Assembly (NCBI RefSeq): GCF_009649635.1
Contig: NZ_WJII01000002.1
Span: forward strand, 248,001-312,000
Reading direction: 5' to 3'
Source: Microbacterium sp. SYP-A9085
GTDB lineage: Bacteria > Actinomycetota > Actinomycetes > Actinomycetales > Microbacteriaceae
Length of the DNA: 64,000 nucleotides
Below the pieces are notes generated by a model. It was not told the DNA's origin. It worked only from the letters and a program-made list of their open reading frames with translations, and searched no databases. This document shows, one piece after another, positions 10,523-18,543 of the stretch (position 1 is its first letter; each line of letters starts with the position of its first letter). The position numbers were made by a program, and so were the translations under genes.

Positions 10523-13369
10523 GTGAGCCGGGGGGACGGGTCTGTGGAACGTGGCGCCGGGAACACGCCACGTGCCAGCGTCTGGGCGCGATGGCGGGTC
10601 GCGCTGCGCCTGGCGCGGCGGCAGGTGCGGCGCGCGAAGGGCTCGAGCACACTCGTGGTGCTGCTGATCGGGCTGCCGATCATCGCGTTGTCGGGCGCCG
10701 CGGTGTTCGCCCAGAGCCACATCGCCACCCCCGAACAGAAGGTGACGCTGGAGCTCGGGCACACCCAGGCGATGATCGCGATCGCGGGAGGCCCGGACCC
10801 CAGCCGCGTTCAGGCGGTGAATGAACCCGGCTACGCCTCGATCGACCGCGACGCGCAGGGAAGGCCGCTCAATGCCGACCGGTCTGCACCCGAGGACCCG
10901 GGCGCCGTGATCCCGACCGGCACCACAGTGCTCTCGCTCATTGAGCAGGGCGCCGTGTGGGTCGACACGGTGAGAGGCACCGCCCAGGTCCCCGCCACAG
11001 CGGGACCGGCCTGGGACCCGGCGCTCGAGGGCCGATTCTGGTCGATCGCCGGCGCATCGCCCAGATCCGATGACGAGGCGATGGTGAGCCCGGGACTCCT
11101 CGACCGGATCGGCGCGAAGATCGGCGATCGGCTGACGCTCACCGATACCGACCGTTCGTTCACGATCACCGGGACGATGAGCAGCCGTCAGGTGCTCCCC
11201 GACGAGCCACAGGTGTTCCTTCCGGCATCCGCCCGCGACCTGGTGCCCGGCACGCCGGTGTGGTTCACGGTCGACTGGCAACCCGATTACGCCGACTTCC
11301 AGGAGATGGCACGCGCCGGCTTCCGCGTCCACGCCCGCGATCTGGCCCTGCAGCCGCCCGCAGGCGCGTTGATCGCCGGGGCGAACTCGAGCTTCGGATG
11401 GACGATGCTCCTCGTCGGTGCGGTCGCCGCCGCGTTCTGCGGGTATCTCGTCGTGCTGCTCGCGGGTGCGGCGTTCGCCGTGGCCGCCCGTCGCCAGCAG
11501 CGGTTCCTCGCGGTGACGTCGAGCGTGGGCGCCGTGCGCGCCGACGTGTTCCGCATCGTGGTGCTGCAGGGCAGCGTGCTCGGACTGGTCGCCGGCACCG
11601 CCGGCGCAGGGATCGGCATCGGCCTGGCGCAGGCGGCGCTCGCCGCCACCGACCGTGGTGCGCCCACCTCGTTCTGGGGCAACTGGGGGCTGCAGATCCC
11701 ATGGATGCTGCTGGTGGGCATCGTCGCCTTCTCGGTGGCCGTCGGCACGATCGCGGCGATCGTCCCTGCGCGGACGGCGACGCGCGGCGACGTGCTGGGT
11801 GCTCTGCGCGGCGCCCGGCGGCCCGCGCGTCTGAATCCGCGGCGCCCGCTCTGGGGCCTCGGGCTCATGATCCTGGGACTCACGGCGACGATCGTCGGGG
11901 CGGTCACCCTCGCGACGATGAACGCGGTGCCCGATCCGGAGTATGCGAGCCCCGCGCGGATCCCACTGGTGATCGCCCTGGTCGCCGGCCCCCTCGTCTT
12001 CCAGATCGGCGTCATCATCGGGGGGCATTGGACCCTGACCGTGGTCTCTCGCGCGCTCACCCGGCTGGGCCTTGCGGCGCGGATTGCGAGCCGGGATGCC
12101 GCGGCCAACCCGTCGCGCGTCATCCCGGCCTTCGCCGCCATCGCGGCGTGCGTGTTCATCGCGTCGTTCACGCTGTCGACCACCGCCATGACGAATGCGG
12201 CGAACCGTGCGCACTACTCGTGGTTGGGGCACCCTGGCACCGTCGTGATGACGGTATGGAACCTGACCGCCGATGACGCCGGCCGGACAGCGGACACGAT
12301 GCGCGACCTGATGGCGACATCGCGTCCGGAGCGGACCGTGATGCTGCGCACGCCGGCCACCCCGGCGGTCGACCCCGATACGGGCCGGTGGGCCGATCCG
12401 GACGCCCCGGCATGGACCGTCGCCGAGACACCGCCGGTATCCGACCAGTGCTCGCACTGCGCCCCGGAGGCGAGCCTCAACAGCGCGCAGGTGTCCATCG
12501 TGGATCCGGCCCACGTGGCCACGGCGATCGGGGAGCCGCTGCCGCAGGATGCGCAGCGGGCGCTGGCCGACGGAGGGGCCGTCGTGCTGGCGACATCGAG
12601 CGGGCTGGGTGACGGTCTCGTTCACAATGGGGCGGTCACTCTGGTGCGCTGGCGCGCCGCGACGCAGGACGCGTACAACGAGAAGCTCGGCGCGTACCAC
12701 CAAGGCTCGATTTCCGCGTCGGACCTGCCCCGGCCGGAGCAGAAGCTCACCCTGCCTGCCGTGACGGTGGCGCCCACGTATCCGCAGGGGTTGATCCAGG
12801 TGCTGATCTCCACCCAGACCGCGCACGCTCTGGGGATGCAGCCGGTGCCGCAGGTGCTCCTGGCCGAGTATGCGCAGCCGCCCGGCGACGATGTCGTCGA
12901 CGCGCTGACGGCCGCGGCGGAGAGCACGCGGATCACCGATCGCTCGGCGCTGCACGTTCAGGTCGAGCGCGGACCAACCCCGATCGATCCGGTGCTGTGG
13001 CTCATCTCGGGCGTCGCCGTCGTGCTCGTCATCGGCGCGGGGACGGTGTGCCTCGGGCTGGCGCGGTACGAGCGGCGGGTCGATGACGCGACGCTCGCGG
13101 CCGTGGGTGCGGGGCGGGGGCTGCGCCGGCGCGTCGAGGCGTGGCAGGCGGTGATCGTCGTGGGCCTGGGAACCGTGATCGGCACTGTGGCGGGGCTGAT
13201 CCCGACATGGGGCATCGGCCAGGTGAGAAGCGATTACCTCAAGCTCGCCGACACGCCGTGGCTCTGGCTCGCGCTGTTGGGTATCGGCCTGCCGCTCGTC
13301 ATGGCCGCGGCATCCTGGCTCATGCCGCCCCGGTCACCAGACCTGACCCGTCGCACGGCCATCGCGTAA
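10523..13369 (+). CDS. FtsX-like ABC transporter permease, large
   Basis: 948 residues. The N-terminal membrane segment (~38-58, STLVVLLIGLPIIALSGAAVFA) precedes a large extracellular region (~60-280). A first FtsX block of membrane helices follows (~290-430) with further helices to ~560, then a second external domain holding a CSHC motif, and a C-terminal FtsX block (~820-945). This duplicated layout is typical of large FtsX/MacB-like permeases in Gram-positive bacteria. GTG at 10523 is chosen because GGGGAG sits six bases upstream; the upstream in-frame sequence covers repeat element A and is not protein-like. It partners with the ATPase at 9685. Substrate unknown. Confidence 0.85.
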   Translation: MSRGDGSVERGAGNTPRASVWARWRVALRLARRQVRRAKGSSTLVVLLIGLPIIALSGAAVFAQSHIATPEQKVTLELGHTQAMIAIAGGPDPSRVQAVNEPGYASIDRDAQGRPLNADRSAPEDPGAVIPTGTTVLSLIEQGAVWVDTVRGTAQVPATAGPAWDPALEGRFWSIAGASPRSDDEAMVSPGLLDRIGAKIGDRLTLTDTDRSFTITGTMSSRQVLPDEPQVFLPASARDLVPGTPVWFTVDWQPDYADFQEMARAGFRVHARDLALQPPAGALIAGANSSFGWTMLLVGAVAAAFCGYLVVLLAGAAFAVAARRQQRFLAVTSSVGAVRADVFRIVVLQGSVLGLVAGTAGAGIGIGLAQAALAATDRGAPTSFWGNWGLQIPWMLLVGIVAFSVAVGTIAAIVPARTATRGDVLGALRGARRPARLNPRRPLWGLGLMILGLTATIVGAVTLATMNAVPDPEYASPARIPLVIALVAGPLVFQIGVIIGGHWTLTVVSRALTRLGLAARIASRDAAANPSRVIPAFAAIAACVFIASFTLSTTAMTNAANRAHYSWLGHPGTVVMTVWNLTADDAGRTADTMRDLMATSRPERTVMLRTPATPAVDPDTGRWADPDAPAWTVAETPPVSDQCSHCAPEASLNSAQVSIVDPAHVATAIGEPLPQDAQRALADGGAVVLATSSGLGDGLVHNGAVTLVRWRAATQDAYNEKLGAYHQGSISASDLPRPEQKLTLPAVTVAPTYPQGLIQVLISTQTAHALGMQPVPQVLLAEYAQPPGDDVVDALTAAAESTRITDRSALHVQVERGPTPIDPVLWLISGVAVVLVIGAGTVCLGLARYERRVDDATLAAVGAGRGLRRRVEAWQAVIVVGLGTVIGTVAGLIPTWGIGQVRSDYLKLADTPWLWLALLGIGLPLVMAAASWLMPPRSPDLTRRTAIA

Positions 13370-13383
13370 GCCGGGGGTGTTCG

Positions 13384-13434
13384 GTCGTCGCAAAGTGCGA
13401 CCTGCAGGACAGAAAACCCGCATCTTGTGACGAC
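13384..13434. repeat. Imperfect inverted repeat after the permease
   Basis: GTCGTCGCAAAGTGCG (13384-13399) and CGCATCTTGTGACGAC (13419-13434) match as an inverted repeat at 13 of 16 positions with a 19-nt spacer. It lies in a 252-nt convergent intergenic region that also holds element B. It could act as a bidirectional terminator or be a dispersed intergenic repeat. Confidence 0.55.
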
Positions 13435-13506
13435 TGAAGCGGCGGGCCGGCGCGCGAGGCGCGGCACGCGGGGACGCCGCGCGCGCACCGGCGCGGCCGC
13501 CCGCGG

Positions 13507-13590
13507 CCGAGGCGAGGGGTTCGGCCGAGGCGAGGATGCGACAGCCCGGTTCGGCCCTCGCTCCGGCCGAAATCCTCGGCCCGGCCGAGG
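13507..13590. repeat. Quartet palindrome element B between permease and nitrite reductase
   Basis: CGAGG at 13513 and 13531 and CCTCG at 13556 and 13574 repeat the 18-bp phasing and 20-nt gap of element A exactly. The opening 13-mer CCGAGGCGAGGGG (13507-13519) and the closing ATCCTCGGCC are shared with or very close to element A, so A and B are near copies flanking the permease gene. Confidence 0.72.
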
Positions 13591-13621
13591 GACGGCGCGG
13601 GATGTGCGCGGCGCCCGCCGG

Positions 13622-16261
13622 TTACTTCACGTCGAACACGCCGTCCGCACCGCGCTCCGCGTCCACCATGAAGTGCGACACGAACGGGTAGTGCCCGGGC
13701 TCCGGGAACGTGAGCTCCACGAACCCGCCCTGCGCGGGCATGAGCCCGAGTGCCTGCGACCCGGTGTCCTTCGCGCGGTCGACGAGGTACCGGCCCTCGC
13801 TCCACACGGTGTCGAACTGACCGCCGACCACGTGGAAGCTCGTGGAACGGTCGATCCCGGCATCCAGCACCCAGATCCGCACCCGCTGCCCGGCCGTCGC
13901 CGTCAGCGGCGCGTGGTCGTACTGGTTCGCGTAGCCGTTGAACACGACGAGGTCCGGCGTGCCCGCGGCGATCTTCGCCGTGTCGACGGATCCGCCGTCG
14001 CGGGCGCCCAGGTAGTACTCGGCCTGCACGAGGACGTAGGACTCGCCCACCGGCGGCAGGTCCTTCGGCTCGATCACGACGGCGCCGTACATGCCGCTGG
14101 CGATATGCGCGGTCATCGGCATCGTCGAGCAGTGGTACATCCAGATCCCGGAGCGTTTGGCCGTGAACGTGTAGGTGAGGCTCGCACCCGGCGGAATCGT
14201 GCGCATCGCGGCGTCGGGTGCGACCTCGCCGGCGTGGAAGTCGATCGAATGGCCCATGTCGCTCTTGTTCACGAGCGTCACCACGAACGTGTCCCCCACC
14301 CGCCCGTGCAGCACCGGCCCGGGCGCGGTGCCGTTGTACAGCCACAGCGTCTGGGTGACGCCCGGCGCCACCTCCACCTTCTTGTCGGTGACGGTCATCG
14401 TCACCCGCCGGGTGACCGGTCCGGATGCCGGAGCCAGCGGCGGAAGCGCGGCGTCGTACGGCCGGAACCCCTGCCCGGGGGCCGCACTCAGGTCTATGCC
14501 GCCGGCGGCATGATCCATTCCCGGTATCCCGGCGGTGCCGTGGTCCATCCCCGGCATCCCGCCGGCGGTCGCGCCGGTCGCGGTGATCCGCATCGTCATC
14601 CCGAGTTGACGGTGTCCGACGATCGAGCACCAGCCCTGAAGATCCGCGGTGATCACGCCCACGTCGATCGTCTCGGACGCCCCGGGCGCGAGCCGCGACC
14701 CGGATACCCCGTTCGCGAACACGAGATCGTGCACCATCGACGGATCCGCGTTTGTGAGCTCGATCTTCAGCCGTGTGCCGGCCGGAACCTGGATCGTGCT
14801 CGGTGAGAAGCGGTAGCCGGCCGCGGTGACTTTCACGACCTTGACCGGCGCGTTCGCGGCGGCGGCCGCCGGCGCGGTCCCGCCGAGGGACGCCGGGTCG
14901 GCCGCCACGCACACGGCCATCGCCAGCACGACGGCCAGAAGGCCCGCCACCGCCTGCCCGGCCCGGTGCGGCTTGTCGCCCTCCGGCGCGATGGGGCCGT
15001 GCCCGAACGAGGTGAGCCGCGCGCCGGACCGCTTGGCGCGACCCTGTGCGCGCATCCCGAGGAGCATCAGCAGGAGGAACGACGCCATCGCGGCGACGTA
15101 GAGGACGGATGCCACGGCCCGCATGAGCTCCGACACCGGCAACGCGCAGACCACGAGTGCCGCGTTCGCCGTGGCGATGCGCAGCGCCCCGGCGCGGTCG
15201 AACGCGGCGGTGCCGACCCGCACCGGGGTGGGCCCGCCGCCGACCACCACCGGGATCAGGTAGCTCAGCGCGCCCACGAGCACCTGCGCGGCGAACCCGG
15301 CGGCCAGGAACGGCACTATCCGCTCCACCAGTGCCTCGAGCTGCGCGAACCCCGCCCCATCCAGGAACGCCACGACCGCGCCGACCACGAGCCACGCCAC
15401 GCAGCCCACCCACCAGACGAACGCCGCGGCCACCGAGAGCGCGGCGAACGTGTGCGGCGGCGCCTGGCGGGCGGCCCGCCACAGTGACACGCCGACGATG
15501 GCGAGCCCGCCCACGTAGCCGGCGAGCCCGACCGCGAGGACCGGCAGCACGGCGGCGGCGGCTCCCGCGGCGGCCACGAGCACCGCGGCGGCCAGGACCG
15601 GCAGGGCGCGCGCCGCGCCGATCGCCGCGCGCTCGTCGGCGCGGGTGCGCAGGATCGTGGGCCACAGCGTGACGAGCGTGCCGGCCACGGTGAGCCCGAT
15701 CCAGCCGAGGACGTTCAGCAGCGCATGCGCGAGGACGAGGTTGTGCGCGGCGTGGTCGGTGGCCAGCCACGCGCCCAGGCCCGCACCGATCGGCAGGATC
15801 GCGGCGGCGGCGATGTAGTAGCGGATGGTGCGGCCGAACCGGCCGGGCATGCTCCGGCGCGACCGCGCGTACAGGCTCGCCCCGTGCCAGAGCACGCCGG
15901 CGACCAAGGCCGCGGCGCCGACGACGGTGACCGCCCAGACCGGGGCGAGCACGCCGGCGATGACCAGCGCCGCTCCCCCGTTCGCCAAGCCCAGCCGCAG
16001 ACTCTGCCGCCGCCGCTCGGCGACGGTGACCGAGCTGCGCAGCAGCGCGTACGAGAAGTACTGGCTCCACACGAGGATCGCGTGCGTGATCCCGCCCAGC
16101 AGCAGCAGGTGGATCATGAGCCACCGCGGCGCCGGCAGCCATGGCGCGGCGATCACCGCGACCACGACCAGCAGCAGCCATCCGAGGGTCGGGATGTCGC
16201 GCAGCGCCCAGAAGCCGCGGCTCGGCGCCTTCTCGTCGGGGCGCGTGATCGGGGTGCTCAT
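13622..16261 (-). CDS. nirK: Membrane-anchored copper nitrite reductase (NirK) with extra cupredoxin domain
   Basis: 879 residues, more than twice a classical NirK. About 25-405 is a multi-helix membrane domain and about 433-453 one further helix. About 470-560 is a cupredoxin with ligand-like His511, Cys545, His550 and Met555; a Met/His-rich linker with two PGMDH motifs follows; about 600-879 is the two-domain NirK core. Type 1 ligands His671, Cys711, His719 and Met724, type 2 ligands His676, His710 and His863, and the active-site Asp674 and His810 are all visible, so it should reduce nitrite to NO outside the membrane. The ATG at 16261 overlaps the NnrS-like stop by 4 nt. Start and family are secure; the membrane domain's role (electron entry) is inference. 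Confidence 0.9.
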   Translation of the reverse strand: MSTPITRPDEKAPSRGFWALRDIPTLGWLLLVVVAVIAAPWLPAPRWLMIHLLLLGGITHAILVWSQYFSYALLRSSVTVAERRRQSLRLGLANGGAALVIAGVLAPVWAVTVVGAAALVAGVLWHGASLYARSRRSMPGRFGRTIRYYIAAAAILPIGAGLGAWLATDHAAHNLVLAHALLNVLGWIGLTVAGTLVTLWPTILRTRADERAAIGAARALPVLAAAVLVAAAGAAAAVLPVLAVGLAGYVGGLAIVGVSLWRAARQAPPHTFAALSVAAAFVWWVGCVAWLVVGAVVAFLDGAGFAQLEALVERIVPFLAAGFAAQVLVGALSYLIPVVVGGGPTPVRVGTAAFDRAGALRIATANAALVVCALPVSELMRAVASVLYVAAMASFLLLMLLGMRAQGRAKRSGARLTSFGHGPIAPEGDKPHRAGQAVAGLLAVVLAMAVCVAADPASLGGTAPAAAAANAPVKVVKVTAAGYRFSPSTIQVPAGTRLKIELTNADPSMVHDLVFANGVSGSRLAPGASETIDVGVITADLQGWCSIVGHRQLGMTMRITATGATAGGMPGMDHGTAGIPGMDHAAGGIDLSAAPGQGFRPYDAALPPLAPASGPVTRRVTMTVTDKKVEVAPGVTQTLWLYNGTAPGPVLHGRVGDTFVVTLVNKSDMGHSIDFHAGEVAPDAAMRTIPPGASLTYTFTAKRSGIWMYHCSTMPMTAHIASGMYGAVVIEPKDLPPVGESYVLVQAEYYLGARDGGSVDTAKIAAGTPDLVVFNGYANQYDHAPLTATAGQRVRIWVLDAGIDRSTSFHVVGGQFDTVWSEGRYLVDRAKDTGSQALGLMPAQGGFVELTFPEPGHYPFVSHFMVDAERGADGVFDVK

Positions 16262-17415
16262 GCGTCTCCTTCGGGGGTGTGCACCGCGGCGGTGGAAGCG
16301 CGTCGCGGCGTGCGGGGGGAGGATGCCGAGGCCCGCGGCGGGCCGAGGATCGCGCTGGTCACGGCCGTGATCACGAACAGCAGCAGCGCCGCCACACCCA
16401 GCACGCCGCCGATCTGCCAGCCGACAGGAAGGCCCAGGGCGTCCCCGATCCACAGCCGCACCACGAGGCTGATCTGCAGGAGCACGATGGGCCACCAGAA
16501 TGCGGGGCGGTACGGCAGCGTGATGTGCAGCACCGCCGGCAGGATCGTCGTCGCGTGCGCCATGATCATCGAGATCGTGTACCCGAGGAACACGGCGTGC
16601 ACGACGGCGTCGTACGCCGGCTGTGTGTCCGGGTGCCCGAACAGCAGGACCACGCCGGCCACGCCCAGCCAGAGGTATCCGGACAGGATGCTCGCGGCCA
16701 TGTACCGGGCGACCCCGCCCGCGCGGACCGTGCGCCACGCGACGTCGTGCCCGACCAGCCAGAACACGAGGGCGAGCAGCGCGAGCCCGAGCGCTATCGC
16801 GCCGGCATCCGGGGATGCCATCGACAGCGCGAGCGCGAGCGCGACGGTCCACGCGTGCACGAGCAGACGCGTTCCGGCCCCCGGCCCCATCGTGATGCGG
16901 GCGAGTTCGACGCGTTCGGCCGCGATGGTGAGCACGACGAACGCGACAAGCCACGGCAGCACGAGATCGAGGTCGGGCCGGCCCAGCCAGATCACGGCGC
17001 CGGCGAGTCCCAGTCCCGCCCCGAGCAGCTGCACGAGCAGCTGCGCGTCGAACTGGCGCCGCCACAGCGGGATGTACAGGAGCGTGAACGCCGCCATCCC
17101 GGCCACGAGGATCGCCTTGGCCACCGGCAGCGGGAGCGGATCGACCAGCAGGGCCATCCCGCCGGCGCCCAGCAGCGCCGGGGCGACGTACCCGTACCAG
17201 CGCCCGAGCGCGGTCGCCCGCTCGAGGCAGATGAGCGTGCCGACGAAGCCGAGCACCATCAGCGGGCCGTGCACCTCGGGCAGCCGCGCCGCGGTGACCG
17301 GTGCGGGAACGCCGATCAGCAGCAGCGCGGCATCCAGTCCCGCCATCAGGGACAGCCCGGCGGGCAGGATCCACAGCAGGCGCCAGGACGGCGGGCGGCG
17401 GCGCCCCGCGGTCAT
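16258..17415 (-). CDS. NnrS-like polytopic membrane protein of the nitrite reductase operon
   Basis: 385 residues with about ten to twelve membrane segments and almost no large loops. Several conserved-looking His residues lie in helices (EVHGPLMVLGFVGT, HAWTVALALA, VGHDVAW, HAVFLGYTISMIMAHA, LHITLPYRPAFWW). The HGPLMVLGF and GHxxMxMAHA-like patterns resemble NnrS, a haem- and copper-containing membrane protein linked to NO metabolism. It is coupled on both sides by 4-nt ATGA overlaps to the regulator and to nirK, supporting a role in nitrite or NO handling or in electron or copper supply to NirK. The exact function is not established for the family. Confidence 0.7.
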   Translation of the reverse strand: MTAGRRRPPSWRLLWILPAGLSLMAGLDAALLLIGVPAPVTAARLPEVHGPLMVLGFVGTLICLERATALGRWYGYVAPALLGAGGMALLVDPLPLPVAKAILVAGMAAFTLLYIPLWRRQFDAQLLVQLLGAGLGLAGAVIWLGRPDLDLVLPWLVAFVVLTIAAERVELARITMGPGAGTRLLVHAWTVALALALSMASPDAGAIALGLALLALVFWLVGHDVAWRTVRAGGVARYMAASILSGYLWLGVAGVVLLFGHPDTQPAYDAVVHAVFLGYTISMIMAHATTILPAVLHITLPYRPAFWWPIVLLQISLVVRLWIGDALGLPVGWQIGGVLGVAALLLFVITAVTSAILGPPRASASSPRTPRRASTAAVHTPEGDA

Positions 17416-18074
17416 CCGGCGGCCCGCAGATGCAGAGTGCACACGCCGGGCGCGGTGAACGGGACCAGCGTGCTCTGCTCGTCGGAGCCGCGGGCGCGCA
17501 GGATGCCGTCGATCATGCCCTGGTGCACCGCGCACACGATGTCCGGGTGGCGGGCGGCCGCCTCGATCAGCGGGCACCGGCGCAGCAGCACGACGTCCGC
17601 GGCGTCCGTGGGCGCGAAGCCCTGCTCGCGCATGACATCGACGACCTCCTCGCGGGCGGGACGGCCGTCGCGGGCCCGCGCGGCGGCGAGCTCCGCCCCC
17701 CATGCCCGGCCCGCGTCACGGGCGCGGGCCACTGGGTCGACGCCGGATCGGGCCAGCGTGTCGGCGAGCGCCGACGCGAGTCCTGCATACGCGTTCACCG
17801 GCTCGGGGTTCACCGCCCGCCACAGCCAGGCGGGCCGCCCGCGGCCGGTCGAGACTTCGCGCTCGCGGCGCAGGTATCCGTCGGCGCGCAGCTGCTCGAG
17901 GTGTCCGCGCACGGTGTTCTCGTGCAGACCGGAGGCCGCAGTCAGCGCCGCCGTGGAGACGGGAACGCTCTGCGCCTCGACCATCCGCAGCAGCATCTCC
18001 CGGGTCGCCGAGTGGCGGCGGCCGCTGCCGGCGATGCGCCGCGCCGGATCGGGTCGGGTCTGACGAATTTCCAC
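17412..18074 (-). CDS. Winged-helix regulator with C-terminal cysteines, probable Fe-S NO sensor
   Basis: 220 residues. The N-terminal winged helix (~20-85) carries TAALTAASGLHENTVRGHLEQ (motif quoted in part: ASGLHENTVRGHL) and the wing STGRGRPAWLW. The helical C-terminus holds Cys167, Cys181 and Cys212 with spacings x13 and x30. This layout resembles SufR-like regulators that bind an iron-sulfur cluster. Leading the nirK operon and facing a DUF2249 gene, it is a likely NO- or redox-responsive controller of both; that is inference. GTG at 18074 is preceded by TACACT (18087-18082) at seven bases, so it is probably leaderless. Confidence 0.75.
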   Translation of the reverse strand: MEIRQTRPDPARRIAGSGRRHSATREMLLRMVEAQSVPVSTAALTAASGLHENTVRGHLEQLRADGYLRREREVSTGRGRPAWLWRAVNPEPVNAYAGLASALADTLARSGVDPVARARDAGRAWGAELAAARARDGRPAREEVVDVMREQGFAPTDAADVVLLRRCPLIEAAARHPDIVCAVHQGMIDGILRARGSDEQSTLVPFTAPGVCTLHLRAAG

Positions 18075-18130
18075 GGAATCCAGTGTAATAAACTCTTCGG
18101 CGGAACGGTTCGTCACCGACAGGAGCAGAC

Positions 18131-18454
18131 ATGGCCGATATCGAGATCCACCACTCGCACGCAGACGCCGTCGCCGAGAACCCGACATCCCACGCCGCGT
18201 CGTGCACGTGCGGCGAGGTGGACGAGGACCTTCCCGAGATGGACGTGCAGTCGATCCCGCACGCCATCCGGCACGCCGCCATCTTCGGCGCGGTGAACGC
18301 GCTGCGCCCGCGCGCCGCCCTGATCATCTCCGCGAACCACAATCCGATCCCGCTGCTGACCCAACTCGAGGCCCGCTACGGCGACGCGTACACCGCGTCG
18401 TACCTGGAGAAGGGCCCGGAGCGCTGGCGGATCGTGATCCGCAACATGGCGTGA
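18131..18454 (+). CDS. DUF2249 domain protein
   Basis: 107 residues. The His-rich N-terminus (HHSHAD) and a CTCGEVDEDLPEMDVQSIPH segment precede the DUF2249 core, which has IRHAAIFGAVNAL and the ISANHNPIPLLTQLEARYGD loop. DUF2249 proteins recur beside denitrification and nitrosative-stress genes and are suspected to bind metal or haem; their reaction is unknown. It is divergent from the nirK-operon regulator across 56 nt. AGGAG at 18121-18125 is five bases before the ATG. A strong GC hairpin follows. Confidence 0.85.
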   Translation: MADIEIHHSHADAVAENPTSHAASCTCGEVDEDLPEMDVQSIPHAIRHAAIFGAVNALRPRAALIISANHNPIPLLTQLEARYGDAYTASYLEKGPERWRIVIRNMA

Positions 18455-18459
18455 GCACT

Positions 18460-18495
18460 CGCGCGGGCGGTCCAACCCCTCTGGCCGCCCGCGCG
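18460..18495 (+). terminator. GC-rich hairpin after DUF2249 gene
   Basis: CGCGCGGGCGG (18460-18470) and CCGCCCGCGCG (18485-18495) form a perfect 11-bp stem with a 14-nt loop. There is no U-tract, as is common for actinobacterial terminators. Confidence 0.6.
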
Positions 18496-18543
18496 TCCAC
18501 GCGCACACAGCCGACCGCAAGCGACCCCTCCTAGGATGCCGGG

